Notes under the pieces: model-generated
Database searches by the model: none
Seen by the model: only the letters and a program-made list of their open reading frames with translations
What the model was told of the DNA's origin: nothing
From: Sambucus nigra
Lineage: Eukaryota; Streptophyta; Magnoliopsida; Dipsacales; Adoxaceae
Direction: 5' to 3'
Assembly (NCBI GenBank): GCA_949130495.1
Contig: OX422207.1
Span: 830,154,073 to 830,218,072 of the forward strand
DNA length: 64,000 nt
Part shown: piece by piece, positions 1 to 10,906 of the stretch
Layout: each line of letters opens with the position of its first letter
Numbering within the stretch: position 1 is the stretch's first letter
Position numbers and translations under genes: made by a program

Positions 1-358
1 TTTGAACGAATAAATAAGTGCCTTTGAAAGTACTAGTCTTTCATAGGGTTAGAAGGATCAGGGCTCGAGCACATCCGCACCACAAATATGGCACAACACG
101 AGAAAAATACGGGAGGTAGGTTCCAAAAAGAGTGAACAATTCAAGATGAAATAGTAAGGCATTGAACAAGTTCACACATGTCAGATGAAAGGTTCCTTAA
201 GACCATTGTTATTCTTATAGTATCATATCATACAAAGTATACAATATTGGGTTCTGCTATTCCTTTTTTTTTGCAAGCTAGAAAGTGGAACCTACAAAAG
301 TTATATACATAATAGGAGTAATATGTGTCAATGGCATGGTTATACATTTTTACAGTAT
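1..358. other. AT-rich left-edge sequence, no gene recognised
   Basis: No sustained open reading frame, tRNA or repeat family was recognised. It ends at the left target-site duplication of the SINE. It could be host intergenic DNA or a decayed transposon. Confidence 0.5.
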
Positions 359-368
359 ATTTAGTCTT

Positions 369-553
369 GTAATAAGAGGTCGTACCTTAAAGTGATGGAA
401 AGTTCTTTCGCCCAAACTACGGTTGATCTCGGGTTCGACACATGAGAGCAGCCTCTCCATATATAACACGTATAGGGGTAAGACTAGCTAACATTCGACT
501 CTCCCAGACCCTGTAGTTAAGCGGGAGCCTTATGCATTGGGTACGACCTTTTT
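369..553 (+). mobile_element. tRNA-derived SINE, Au-like
   Basis: A 185-bp unit is flanked by an 11-bp direct repeat tatttagtctt (358-368 and 554-564). It has a box-B-like stretch gatctcgggttcgac near 430-445, the central block aggggtaagactag, then cccagaccctgtag, and ends cattgggtacgacc followed by a short T run. The cccagaccc / gggagcc / gggtacgacc order and the T-tail are features of the plant Au SINE family (family knowledge). Such elements are transcribed by RNA polymerase III from the internal boxes and moved by LINE machinery. The family name is inferred from remembered motifs; the SINE class itself is well supported by the TSD and tail. Confidence 0.78.
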
Positions 554-564
554 TATTTAGTCTT

Positions 565-1652
565 ACGGTATTTACATGCATCATGATTACAAAATATTAA
601 GTGCCTTCAAGACACATAATTAGGTGCATCGTGGCTAGGGAATATTCGGTGCCTTTAAGACATCAATGTTTTGCCCCATGCTTAAGACACACTATATGAA
701 CAAGATATAAATTTCCAATTTCTAACATAGTAAAGGCAAATTCAAAACTGCCAATATTGTTGGTCTCCAATGTACATTTGGCTACAAATACTCTGTGCTA
801 TGTCACAATCTGCACATGACATAGGCATGCTCATGATCATTTTAAATTTTCTTAAATATTGAAGAGATAAAATATAATTTTAGGTATTATAAGATCTTAA
901 TTAATGTTCATGGTTACTTAAATATCAAATTGATATAACTTTAATTAAAAAAAATAACAAACTTATTTTCCCCTTTGAACTCTATGCCTCTAGATTAAAC
1001 CCAACAAAAACCATCTAACATTCAAGGAAAATAAATTGAAAATTTTATTGGAAAATGCAATTTGTCCTATTTTTCTCATTGTCTTAAAATAGAAAAATTA
1101 TAAAATATTCATCAAAACATCCAACTGCATAAAGAAAATTGAAAATTAATTTTTTTTAAAACAAACCTAAAGGAAGAAACAAAGATGCAAAGTACAAACA
1201 TGATAATGTAGAATTGAAGAGTGACACAACTTAAAGTAATATGAGAAAGTTTAGTCTATAGAAACTATGATTCTCATACAATATGATAGAAAATCTCAAA
1301 ATAACATGAGAAATGTCCAGTACACAAAATACAATAGAGGTTGACAAACAAATCACCCCACATAATACCTGAACTAAAGCCTCAGAGTATATAACATAAA
1401 ATGTATGTAATAAGATTATTGATTTAATCACCCACAAGCTAAACACACATGAATAGTTGTATGTTTAATTGTTCATAACCTATGATTCTCACGCATTGTA
1501 AGCCTGGCTTGCTATAACCTAACACATTCATGTAATACCCAATTCACCTATAAAATGACTGAAAATGAACAAAGGAATATATTAAAGTAAAAACAAAATC
1601 CTTAATACTCTGAAATTATATGTTGACCCATAAAAACTAATGTTCCACTTAG
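565..1652. other. AT-rich DNA left of the nested stack, nothing recognised
   Basis: About 1.1 kb without a believable gene, RNA or terminal repeat. It is the apparent pre-insertion flank of the outer copia element, whose LTR begins at 1653. Confidence 0.45.
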
Positions 1653-1960
1653 TGTTAGAATTTATGGGTTTATTTAAGTTGACAAAATCAGATTTTGGTC
1701 AACTTTAGGATCAATTTAATATGGGACCCACATGTCTTTTGAGACAGTTCGAAGTGGTAACGTGTTCTCCTCCGAGAGGAGTACACCATGGTATACTCAC
1801 ATACGTAAAACCATAAATTAATGATGAGAAATTGTAGCTCAAATTACCCACTTTGATCGAGGAATTGGTTGAAGTGTTATGTTAAAGCTCTTGTCCCACA
1901 TAGGAACATTGAGAAAAATGGGAGTAGTATAATATAACCCAATTTGGCTTAAAGGCTTTG
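1653..1960 (+). repeat. Outer copia 5' LTR, first fragment
   Basis: Starts tgttagaa after a possible 5-bp target site cttag. Ends at 1960, where the Tekay-type element inserted after ctttg (1956-1960). No coding content. Confidence 0.6.
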
Positions 1961-2297
1961 TGACAACCCGGATATAATTATGATAAATCAAGAATACCTT
2001 ATGGGATGGGGATAATATGTTATTGGTTTATATAATTTTAAGTTATTATGTTTAGTATAATCCTACCTTCATAACTTATGAGATATCAAATTAGTTACAA
2101 ACACAAATGTTTGAAGTTTTCGGTAGGAATGTTCAAGTTGGAGACTTATTTTGACCATTATAATATAACAATTGACTTGAGGTGAAAACCAGATAGTTGC
2201 AGATACGTGAGTTAAGTTTTTAACAAAATAAGCGGTGCATCAAACGGACATTCTAGTGAGAAGATATCGTCTTTTTACGAACAGGGGGTAAAGTAGT

Positions 2298-4400
2298 TGT
2301 TGCCCAGATATTAACTCAAGAGGGGGGGTGAATTGAGTTTAGCAAACTTTTTGGGGTTAATTTGATATTTTAGAAAATATTTTAATTTAAATCAATTGAT
2401 ATAAATATCAGAAGAAATAAATCTTCAAAGATTAACACTAAATTTATCTAACAATTTTAACTAAATAAATTAGACAAGATAAATCACAGAAATCAATACC
2501 CAAATAAATCTTTAATTAATTTTCGTATTTAATAAAAAATAATATTCTGGATTTTATTAATTATTACGAAAATAATAAATTTCAGTCTTAAAGGATTTAT
2601 TAATTTCAGTTTTAATTAATTAGCAAGGCAAATGCTTGATAATGAAATTAAATATTGACACAAGCAAATAAATAAACTTAAATGCAGAAAATAAATGACA
2701 CCGTGATTTTAACGTGGTTCGGCCAAAAACCCGGCCTACGTCCACGCGCCAGAGCCGCTTCCGTCTCTTTGCTCTTCAATACCGTGATCCACTAAGGCAG
2801 GATCAAACCTCCAACGTACAATCGAGCAGCTAAACCTTGCTACTTGTACAACCGAAGCTAAAGTTCTAGCTTCAAATAGTTCCGAAAGTTGAGTACAAAA
2901 TTTGGAAGTTGAAACTCTCAAAAGTTACAATGTAAGACTGAGTTTCTTCTCGTTTAAGACTTCACAATAGATCTGAATATTTGGCACTAGACTTTTCTTG
3001 AATTCTTTGCAGTAAAGTAGTATTTCTTGTGCTTGTTCTCTTCTTCAAGGACAGCTTAAAATATCAAGCCAGAATAAACTGATATGCGGCTGTTTCAAAC
3101 TTTGAGTAGAGCTAACAAAATCTTCTCTTATTGCTTTCTTTTCTTCTTTTTGATCTCTTTCTATTTTTCTCAGTATGTTCAACAACAGCAGCTGATCTTC
3201 AATATGTAGATGTCTAAAATAAGATTACCGTTGGAGAGGAGAGTGAGATACGCTCTTCTTGAAAAAATCTGTAGCTGAAGGAGCATTAAATGCTCAAGAA
3301 TAGATGGGAAGATATCTTCCATATCTGTCTAAGAATTAAATGGAAGACTGATAGAGAGAGAAAGCTTTAGTGATAAATGAGATATAAAAGATAGATATTT
3401 AATGAGAGAAGGCTTCTCTTTTACAAAACGTCACAAGTCAGCAAAGTCCAGCATCTGATCGAACTGAAATGCTACAGTTCATAGTGTCTTAAGCCAACAA
3501 CAAAAAAAATAAAGGTACTGAAAGAAAATTTCGTATAATCAAAAAAAAAATTCTAACAGATATATAAAAAATAATAATAAAAAATTGGAACAGTTAAGAT
3601 TTAGCGCATAATGAATTCATTTTTGGATTCGGATATAAGACCAAAAAAAATCGAACGACTATATTCGTTAAAAAAATAGAAACGAAAATATGGTACTAAT
3701 TTCAGTCTAAGGTGGATAAATAACTTTATTAAAGATCTAACAATCTTAAATGTATAAGGGGTTTCAAAGCTTATCATCATATCATATCCGTAGAGGCCAT
3801 TTAGCAGACAAGACATAACACAAAGGTGATATCTCTAAATGGTCACAATCTCTGCAAAGTAGGACAACTCAATAAGTGGATATAATGACATAAGTAGCAG
3901 GTAACTTATCATATATAAGTATGTATATGTATATATATATATATATAAGAGATCTTTAAAAGAATTCGGATAAAAAAATAGATAACAGATTTTCGTAACA
4001 GATTTCCGAATAAAAAGCAGATAATAGATTTTAACAAAAATTCGGACAAAAAATAGATAACAGATTTTCGTAAAACGAAATTTCCGAATTAAAATGTAAA
4101 TAACATATTTCGAACCAGAGTTTTCGGCCAGATTTCGTATAAAGAATCATGGATATATGAGATCTTTTGTACCAAATGATATAAGTATATAACAGATATC
4201 AAGGCTCATAAATGAGCTGAGCATACTTGTGGAGTTAGAAGACGTGGCTTTTTGCAGAGGGATATGACCTTTGCTAAAGCAGTATGTATGTTCCCCATAC
4301 ATGACAGATTAGACCAGGGTAGGTAAAGTATAGGATACGCCATTATTTAAGGCAATGAGCCTGCAAAGGTCAAATCTTGTAGGCAAAAGAAAAAGTTGAT

Positions 4401-4481
<81 letters not shown>

Positions 4482-5360
4482 TAATATATAAAAGTACAAA
4501 GGGGGTCACTTCACAACAGTTCCGTGGCAACGCTTTAAAAATTGGTAGTCCATATCTCTGATGTCAGCTATGGTCGAATGCTGAATAAACCAAGAGAGGA
4601 TATTTTCTTATAAAAAAAATATACAGCCATATATAGAGGCCATATGCGTGGAGTTACTGATGGGACCAAAAAAAATATAAAGTAAATGTTTTCTCAAGGC
4701 ATTGACAGGCAGAAAGCAAAGAAATACAAAAAAAACTGATATCTTTGTTAAATCAAATCTCAAGGCCATACTTCTACTGCTCAAAACAAGATTACTCATC
4801 ATATCTTTATCTGCACATGACAGTGGTGATGAAGACTAAAGGAAATGAGGTTCTAGTATCTTCAACACAAAAAGAAGTAGCATTGTTAAATCGTGTACAA
4901 CCAAAGATATAAGGAAAAAAAATGGAACCAAATGATTTTAAAAAAATATTTTATGATAACAGATTTAATTAAGAACCAACTTATTTTTTTAAGAAATAAC
5001 AAATTCATTTTTAAACAAAACTATTTTTGTTAAAAATAAATTTTCAGTAAAAATAAGAATTCCATTTAAAAGAAAATTTAGACTCACAATTAATTTTGCC
5101 ACACAATTAAAAGTCATAAATCAAGAAATATGCATGTGTACCTAATGTGTCAAGTGCAAATGTGCAACATATGTGAATACCTTTACTCGAATATGTCGTT
5201 GAGAAGAGTCGACACAAGATTATACAATAATGAATATATATAGAATAACTTAATAAAAATATGTTTGGAATCATCAAAATCAATATATTAAGTTAAACTA
5301 AAATGTACATTTAATTAAACTGATTTAATTAATTAGGGATAAAATACATTTTTGTTAACA
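2298..5360 (-). repeat. Sirevirus-like LTR (3' LTR in element orientation)
   Basis: Non-coding and AT-rich. Contains cgtggttcggccaaaaacccgg (2713-2734, shown here in part of the conserved LTR), a (TA)n tract at 4404-4480, and a 61-codon open stretch at 2736-2921 repeated in the other LTR but with no recognisable product. Confidence 0.9.
4404..4480. repeat. (TA)n microsatellite, long allele
   Basis: About 38 TA dinucleotides inside the left Sirevirus-like LTR. The matching tract in the other LTR (13016-13054) is half as long, so it expanded or contracted after insertion. Confidence 0.95.
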
Positions 5361-5361
5361 A

Positions 5362-5432
5362 TCTCCCCCTTTTTGATGATGACAAACAACAAAAAAATAT
5401 GAATAAAAATTTGCGCACTCTTCTCCCCCTAT
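5362..5432 (-). promoter_or_regulatory. Polypurine tract and duplicate PPT-like motif
   Basis: On the minus strand an A/G run with aaaaagggggagatt lies directly against the LTR (5362-5377), as expected for the plus-strand primer of reverse transcription. A second copy, aatagggggagaag, lies at about 5419-5432, and each copy has a nearby gacaaa-type word. Repeated PPT motifs upstream of the 3' LTR are a published hallmark of Sireviruses (family knowledge). Confidence 0.75.
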
Positions 5433-5522
5433 TTGTCATAAACAAAAAGGAATAGGAATGGGTGATACAAAAGGTGAGATGCAAAAAAAATAACTGCAGA
5501 TTTTATTGATAGTAAAAGAAAA

Positions 5523-5897
5523 TTACATTTTCAGATTATTTATCATATGACATACATCATTGGGATGTCCTTCAAGAAGGATTTCTTTCCCATTATCTTT
5601 GACCATAAGTTTGATAGTATTTCCGGTGTAGGAGTTGGTTGAGGAAGATTCAGATTTGGTAGAAGTGTTTTCTTGAGAGGGAGGAGCCATATGAGGTGGA
5701 AGGACAAAAGGCCAAGTACGTGGACTTACCCAAGGAGCAAATGGAGGAGAGAGAGCTATGGCGTTAAGAGCTTCGGTGTAAGAAGAATATTTTTTGAATT
5801 TTGCATTACTTACACTTTTGGTTTGAAGCTCACACTCTCCCCAAGAGGTGTAGATCCCGGGTTGTTTTCCTACCCAAACAACATAGAACGACTGCAT
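5523..5897 (-). CDS. Accessory ORF with RNase H1 hybrid-binding-like (caulimovirus VI-like) domain
   Basis: A 124-residue ORF lies between the RT-RNase H stop and the PPT, in the position where some Sireviruses carry an env-like gene. Reading from the Met at 5897, residues about 2-44 contain FYVVWVGKQPGIYTSW, then GECELQT, then AKFKKYSSYTEAL. This matches the pattern of the RNase H1 N-terminal hybrid-binding domain (Pfam Cauli_VI): an aromatic-V-hydrophobic-G-x-x-P-G-I-Y strand, a W near the middle, a conserved C, and a K-x-x-K/F-x-x-x-x-E-A end. The rest is a Pro/Ser/Thr-rich linker with a short basic-hydrophobic tail and no RNase H catalytic domain. The open frame extends 13 codons upstream; Met at 5897 is preferred because the domain starts at once. 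It may bind RNA-DNA hybrids or dsRNA during reverse transcription (inference). It could also be a captured host fragment without function. Confidence 0.72.
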   Translation of the reverse strand: MQSFYVVWVGKQPGIYTSWGECELQTKSVSNAKFKKYSSYTEALNAIALSPPFAPWVSPRTWPFVLPPHMAPPSQENTSTKSESSSTNSYTGNTIKLMVKDNGKEILLEGHPNDVCHMINNLKM

Positions 5898-6032
5898 GGT
5901 GTGTGTGAAGATAGAGTGAAAGGCAGTAACACACACATATATATATAGGAAATGATGTTTTGTCTACTAGTTGGTACAGTATTTTGGAAAGATGTGAATA
6001 CACTATTCATGACAATAATAAAAAATATTCAA

Positions 6033-7985
6033 TTATAATTCTAGATTATTTAAACGAGCCATACCGAGTTCGCGACAAATAAAAGTAAAACGATCTTCGG
6101 GTAGAGGTTTTGTGAAAATATCAGCTAATTGAAGATCCGTTGAAATAAATTCTAGTCTAACATCACCCTTTTGTACGTGATCGCGTAAAAAGTGATGTCT
6201 AATTTCAATATGTTTTGTTCTAAAATGTAGAATTGGATTTTTAGTTAGACAAATTGCACTCGTGTTGTCACAAAATATTGGAGTATTTTGAAAGGATATT
6301 TTAAAGTCTTCTAATTGTTGTTTCATATATAAAGTTTGAGCACAACTACTACCGGCGGCAATATATTCTGCCTCGGCCGTGGAAAGAGCTACCGAATTTT
6401 GCTTTTTACTAAACCACGAAACTAGTGAGTGTCCTAGGAAGTGACAAGTACCACTAGTGCTTTTTCTATCAACTTTACAACCCGCAAAATCCGCATCGGA
6501 ATAACTTATGAGTTCAAATGATGTAGTTTTAGGATACCATAATCCTAAGTCTTTAGTACCATTTAAATATCGAAAAATGCGTTTTACGGCACACAAATGA
6601 GATTCTTTAGGATTGGCCTGAAAACGAGCACATAAACATACACTAAACATAATGTCGGGTCTACTAGCGGTTAAATAGAGTAGACTACCAATCATGCCAC
6701 GATATAAAGTTGAATTAACATATTTTTCTTTCTCATCTATATCTAACTTTATAGATGTGCTCATAGGTGTACTAAGTGTTTTAGAATTCTCTAAACCATA
6801 TTTTACTAAAAGATCCTTAATATATTTGGATTGATTAATAAAAACACCATTTTTAGTTTGCTTAATTTGTAAGCCTAAAAAGAAATTTAACTCCCCCATC
6901 ATACTCATTTCAAATTCTTTTTGCATAAATTCTGAAAAATCTTTACATAAATTTTCATTTGTGGATCCAAATATAATATCATCAACATAAATTTGTACAA
7001 GAAGCATATCATTGTTAAGAGTTTTTATAAATAAAGTAGAATCCATTTTTCCTCTAACAAAATCATTTTCAAGTAAAAATCCACTAAATCTATCATACCA
7101 AGCCCTAGGGGCTTGTTTTAATCCATATAAGGCTTTATTTAGTTTATAAACATGATTTGGAAATATGTGATTTTCAAAACCGAGAGGTTGCTTAACATAA
7201 ATATCTTCACTTATAAAACCGTTTAAGAAAGTACTTTTGACATCCATTTGAAATAATTTAAAGTCCTTATAACATGCATAAGCTAATAGCATGCGAATGG
7301 CTTCTAATCTAGCTACGGGGGCATAAGTTTCATCATAATCAATACCTTCTTGTTGATTATAACCTTGTGCAACTAGTCTAGCTTTATTTCTTATAATTAA
7401 TCCAGCATCATCCTTTTTATTTCTAAAAACCCATTTAGTTCCAATAATAGATTTATCTTTAGGTGTAGGTACAAGTGACCAAACATTATTACATTCAAAT
7501 TGTAACAATTCTTCTTGCATAGCTAATAACCAATATTCATCTTTTTCAGCTTCATTTATATCTTTTGGTTCAATTTGTGACACAAAAGCTAAATTATTGC
7601 AAACATTCTTTAAGGAAGATCTAGTAAGAATGCCACTAGAAGGTTCACCTAAAATATTTTCAAAAGGATGATTATTAACAAATTTCCAACTTTGAGGTAA
7701 ATTAGAATCATTAACCTCTTTATCCTTAATAGGGGTCTTTTCGACATTAATGGAATCATCAACACTAGAATTAACATTTTCATTTAATTTAAATTTATTT
7801 ACAGATTTATTTAGGACTAAAACATAATCATCATCATTATTGGCAAAAGAATTAGATTCATCAAAAGATACATGAATTGATTCTTGAACTATTAAAGTCC
7901 TTTTATTAAAGACTCTATATGCTTTACTATGAAGTGCATACCCAAGAAAAATACCTTCATCCGATTTTGCATCAAATTTACCCAA
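6033..7985 (-). CDS. pol: Copia reverse transcriptase-RNase H
   Basis: About 650 open residues, the 3' part of the copia polyprotein. It begins in the integrase C-terminal segment ([20 protein letters not shown]), passes through a linker, then reverse transcriptase: [43 protein letters not shown], and the catalytic YVDDIIFGS. RNase H follows with [20 protein letters not shown], the conserved STAEAEYIA, and a final DIFTKPLP. The first residues are not a true start: the frame is entered from integrase through a frameshift at about 8000-8015. All catalytic residues of this segment look intact, so it decayed late. Confidence 0.93.
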   Translation of the reverse strand: MGKFDAKSDEGIFLGYALHSKAYRVFNKRTLIVQESIHVSFDESNSFANNDDDYVLVLNKSVNKFKLNENVNSSVDDSINVEKTPIKDKEVNDSNLPQSWKFVNNHPFENILGEPSSGILTRSSLKNVCNNLAFVSQIEPKDINEAEKDEYWLLAMQEELLQFECNNVWSLVPTPKDKSIIGTKWVFRNKKDDAGLIIRNKARLVAQGYNQQEGIDYDETYAPVARLEAIRMLLAYACYKDFKLFQMDVKSTFLNGFISEDIYVKQPLGFENHIFPNHVYKLNKALYGLKQAPRAWYDRFSGFLLENDFVRGKMDSTLFIKTLNNDMLLVQIYVDDIIFGSTNENLCKDFSEFMQKEFEMSMMGELNFFLGLQIKQTKNGVFINQSKYIKDLLVKYGLENSKTLSTPMSTSIKLDIDEKEKYVNSTLYRGMIGSLLYLTASRPDIMFSVCLCARFQANPKESHLCAVKRIFRYLNGTKDLGLWYPKTTSFELISYSDADFAGCKVDRKSTSGTCHFLGHSLVSWFSKKQNSVALSTAEAEYIAAGSSCAQTLYMKQQLEDFKISFQNTPIFCDNTSAICLTKNPILHFRTKHIEIRHHFLRDHVQKGDVRLEFISTDLQLADIFTKPLPEDRFTFICRELGMARLNNLEL

Positions 7986-7999
7986 TTTATCTTTATCAT

Positions 8000-8527
8000 T
8001 TAAAATAAAAATTTACATCCAAAAACTTTGAAATAACTAACATTTGGTCTTTTATTTTTCAGAATCTCATATGGAGTTTTATCTAAACCTTTTCTAACAA
8101 TAGTTCTATTTATTATATAACAAGATGTGTTAACGGCTTCTGCCCAAAAATATTCGGGTAAATTATGTTCATTTAACATAGTTCTAGCCATTTCTTGTAA
8201 TGATCTATTCTTTCTTTGTACTACTCCATTTTGTTGGGGTGTTCTAGGAGCAGAAAAGTTATGTTCAAAACCATTTTCATCACAAAGTAATTCGACATCT
8301 TTGTTATCAAATTCTCTTCCTCTATCACTTCTTATAAAGACAATATTGCAACCTTTTTCATTTTGAATTCTTTTACAAAACTTAGCAAAAATAGGGTGAG
8401 TATCATTTTTATGAGTAAGAAAGAAAACCCATGTAAAACGAGAAAAATCATCAACAATAACAAGAGCATAATATTTTCCACCTAAACTAGCAACTCTATT
8501 AGGTCCGAATAAATCTAAGTGTAACAA
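8000..8527 (-). CDS. Copia integrase core (frameshifted segment)
   Basis: About 175 open residues with the rve integrase core: LHLDLFGPN gives the first catalytic Asp, [10 protein letters not shown] the second, and [13 protein letters not shown] the region of the catalytic Glu, where the usual E of the NGVxER motif is Q here. Frame breaks border it on both sides, at about 8545 toward protease and about 8005 toward RT; each looks like a single-base loss because coding similarity resumes at once in the next frame. The E-to-Q change at a catalytic position would itself inactivate integrase (family knowledge), though alignment is needed to confirm the position. Confidence 0.9.
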   Translation of the reverse strand: MLHLDLFGPNRVASLGGKYYALVIVDDFSRFTWVFFLTHKNDTHPIFAKFCKRIQNEKGCNIVFIRSDRGREFDNKDVELLCDENGFEHNFSAPRTPQQNGVVQRKNRSLQEMARTMLNEHNLPEYFWAEAVNTSCYIINRTIVRKGLDKTPYEILKNKRPNVSYFKVFGCKFLF

Positions 8528-8529
8528 TT

Positions 8530-9126
8530 CTAAAGGTCTACTAGTTGAATATCTCGTTTCTTTTTAAAAGAGGTTTTGGTTTGTTTTCCAAATTGACATG
8601 CATTACAAATTTTATCTTTAATAAACTTAGTTTTGGGCAGCCCTCTAACTAACTCATTTTTGGACAAAATATTAAGTTGTTCCATGTTGGAATGTCCTAA
8701 CCTTCTATGCCATAACCAACAAGTATTATTTAGGGCAGTTAAACACTTAACATTTTGTTGTGACAAATTATCAAAATCAAGAGTATAAACATTTTCATGT
8801 CTAGAAGCAACAAATAAAACACTATTATCCTTAGCATTTGTTATTAAACAAAAATCTTCTTTAAATGTAACATCATAACCTTTATCACACAAATGGCTAA
8901 TACTAATTAAATTATGCTTAAGACCATCAACTAAAAGAACATTTTCAATGCAAGGGGAAAGATCCATACCGACTTTACCTATGCCGATGATTTTGCCTTT
9001 GGAGTTGTCTCCGAATGTCACTAGCCCTCCATCTTTGGCAACCAAGCTCGAAAACTTGCTTTTGTCACCCGTCATGTGTCTTGAACATCCGCTATCTAAG
9101 AACGACTTTGATTTGTGTGAACCCAC
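8530..9126 (-). CDS. Copia protease and pre-integrase zinc region
   Basis: About 198 open residues. [17 protein letters not shown] near the start is the aspartic protease active site (D-S-G) in its copia context. [10 protein letters not shown] and later [11 protein letters not shown] give the H...H...C...C zinc-binding (gag_pre-integrs) region that leads into integrase. The frame is shared with the upstream gag extension but separated from it by an in-frame TAG at 9139-9141. It ends by frameshift just before the integrase core. Confidence 0.9.
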   Translation of the reverse strand: MGSHKSKSFLDSGCSRHMTGDKSKFSSLVAKDGGLVTFGDNSKGKIIGIGKVGMDLSPCIENVLLVDGLKHNLISISHLCDKGYDVTFKEDFCLITNAKDNSVLFVASRHENVYTLDFDNLSQQNVKCLTALNNTCWLWHRRLGHSNMEQLNILSKNELVRGLPKTKFIKDKICNACQFGKQTKTSFKKKRDIQLVDL

Positions 9127-9138
9127 TCTAAAACAAAC

Positions 9139-9858
9139 CTACAATGGACATTTAAATAATTTTTCTTTCGGTACCCAAAATGTGTTGGGTCCATAGGGGT
9201 TAGCAAAAATAGGAGTATCTTTAGGAATCCATGCGACTTTAGTAGAAAATCTATATTTGCAAGAATCTGAAAAGTGGGTGTGTCTTCCACAATATGTACA
9301 TAAAGAATTTCCCATATTTTTAGAATAATTTTCAAAGCTTTTCTCATTTTCATTTTCATTATAACCAATTCCAGCCTTATCATACATCCATCTTTGGCTT
9401 CCAAGTAGCATATTTAAATTCTTCTTTCCATTCACAAACTTTTCAAGACATGAAGTTAAATCCTTTACTTCAAGTTTTAATTTTTCATTTTCAGAAATAA
9501 GATAATAACTTGGTGAATCATTAACTTTAAGTTTTTCGATTTCTAATTTTAAAGATTTATTTTCAGATTTCATTACATCTATAATTTCAGAGAGAGAATC
9601 ATATTTATGTGATAAAGAAGAATGCATCTTTTTAAGATTAATATATTTAGTTTTAAGTTCATCAAAGTTATAATAGAGTTCATCAAAAGCATTTTGAAGT
9701 TCATCATGATCATTTGAAGTTTCATATTCACTATCAGAATTAAAATTAGATGATACCTCATCATCATTTGCCATAAGGCAAAGATTTGTAATTTCTTCAT
9801 CACTTGAATCTTCATCATTGCTACTTTCATCAGAATCACTCCAAGTAGTAGCTTTCAT
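9139..9858 (-). CDS. Gag C-terminal extension with coiled coil and second zinc knuckle
   Basis: About 239 residues. It opens with an acidic Ser/Asp/Glu-rich stretch, continues as a heptad-like coiled coil (around [18 protein letters not shown] and [13 protein letters not shown]), and ends with [14 protein letters not shown], a C-x2-C-x4-H-x4-C knuckle. It is in the same frame as the protease segment, with one TAG between, but in a different frame from the upstream Gag. Long Gags of this type occur in Sireviruses (family knowledge). Confidence 0.8.
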   Translation of the reverse strand: MKATTWSDSDESSNDEDSSDEEITNLCLMANDDEVSSNFNSDSEYETSNDHDELQNAFDELYYNFDELKTKYINLKKMHSSLSHKYDSLSEIIDVMKSENKSLKLEIEKLKVNDSPSYYLISENEKLKLEVKDLTSCLEKFVNGKKNLNMLLGSQRWMYDKAGIGYNENENEKSFENYSKNMGNSLCTYCGRHTHFSDSCKYRFSTKVAWIPKDTPIFANPYGPNTFWVPKEKLFKCPL

Positions 9859-9893
9859 GGCCTTTTTGTGTTTCTCATTTCTTTTCTCTTTTC

Positions 9894-10850
9894 TTAATCA
9901 TTCTTTCCTTCTTTGGCTTTAGGACATTTAGGTCTGATATGGCCTAACTCTTTGCAGTTGTAACATCTTGGCTCAAACTTGGAGGAAGTCTTTCCATCAT
10001 GTGCCTTCTTTGAAAAGAATTTCTTGAATTTTCCAGAATGACCCTTCTTTTTGGCAAGAAATTTTTTGAATTTTCTAGTGAGAAGTGCTATATCACCATC
10101 TTCATCATCATCAGCTTCTTCACTATCTTCCTCTTCCTCAATGGATTTGAAAGCAATGGTTTTGCTTACTTTAGGCTTCTCATCTTCAGCTAGTACTTTA
10201 AGTTCCATTTCATGGGTAATTAAGGATCCTAGCAATTCATCAAGAGAAATGGGTCTTTCTCGTATGGCTTCTTTAATTGCTAGCTTCTTGGTCATATAGG
10301 CAGATGGTAGTGACCTGAGTATCTTACTCACTAATTCAGAATCAGTATAGGTTTTACCAAGAGATTTCAAACCATTAATAATATTTGTAAATCTAGTGAA
10401 CATATCAGAAATAGTCTCATCTGTTTTCATTTTAAAAAGTTCATAGTTATGAACAAGCATGCTTATTTTATCCTCTTTTACTTGACTAGTTCCTTCATAG
10501 GTAATTTCTAATCTATCCCAAATTTCTTTTGCATTTTCACAACAACATATTCTGTTATATTCATTAACATCAAGAGAACAATGTAAAATATTCATTGCTT
10601 TGGCATTAACTTGTATTTTCTGAATATCACCATCATTCCATTCATTTTCATTTTTAGGAACATTTTCATTATTAACAACTTTCATGGGAATATTAGGACC
10701 ATTAATAATAACTCTCCAAACATCATAATCATTTGATTGAACAAAATTTTTCATTCTATTTTTCCAATAGCTATAATTGTTTCCTGAAAATAGAGGAGGT
10801 CTGTTAATTGATTGTCCCTCACCAAGAGATGAAATACTAAAGTTTGCCAT
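9894..10850 (-). CDS. gag: Copia Gag (capsid-like N-terminal part)
   Basis: About 318 residues from an ATG 57 bp after the 5' LTR. RPPLFSGNNYSYWKNRM near residue 18-34 is the typical copia Gag start (DUF4219/UBN2 type), followed by a helical region (AKEIWDRLEITYEGTSQVKE; DMFTRFTNIINGLKSLG) and a CCHC zinc knuckle CYNCKELGHIRPKCP at the C-terminus. The stop after GKND is probably a mutation: the natural continuation lies in another frame from about 9893, where a one-base change in an A-rich run would join them. Confidence 0.93.
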   Translation of the reverse strand: MANFSISSLGEGQSINRPPLFSGNNYSYWKNRMKNFVQSNDYDVWRVIINGPNIPMKVVNNENVPKNENEWNDGDIQKIQVNAKAMNILHCSLDVNEYNRICCCENAKEIWDRLEITYEGTSQVKEDKISMLVHNYELFKMKTDETISDMFTRFTNIINGLKSLGKTYTDSELVSKILRSLPSAYMTKKLAIKEAIRERPISLDELLGSLITHEMELKVLAEDEKPKVSKTIAFKSIEEEEDSEEADDDEDGDIALLTRKFKKFLAKKKGHSGKFKKFFSKKAHDGKTSSKFEPRCYNCKELGHIRPKCPKAKEGKND

Positions 10851-10891
10851 AAATCGTAAACTCTAAAGATGTTTAAAATAAATTAGAGCGT

Positions 10892-10904
10892 GGCTCTGAT
10901 ACCA
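10892..10904 (-). promoter_or_regulatory. Primer-binding site, initiator Met tRNA
   Basis: Reverse complement reads tggtatcagagcc, two bases inside the 5' LTR end. It matches the 3' end of plant initiator methionine tRNA, the usual primer of copia elements. Confidence 0.93.
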
Positions 10905-10906
10905 AT

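Noticed and set aside
2736..2921. 61-codon ORF conserved in both Sirevirus-like LTRs (also 11345-11530)
   Set aside because: Conservation is explained by LTR identity; no domain and no start context.
4309..4530. Open frame rich in Ile-Tyr repeats
   Set aside because: It is the translation of the (TA)n microsatellite in the LTR.
5523..5897. Endogenous pararetrovirus (caulimovirus) fragment suggested by the Cauli_VI-like domain
   Set aside because: The ORF lies inside a bounded copia element with TSDs; no caulimovirus capsid, movement or RT sequence is present.
10892..10904. tRNA gene hint from tggtatcagagcc
   Set aside because: Only the 13-base PBS complement is present; there is no cloverleaf.
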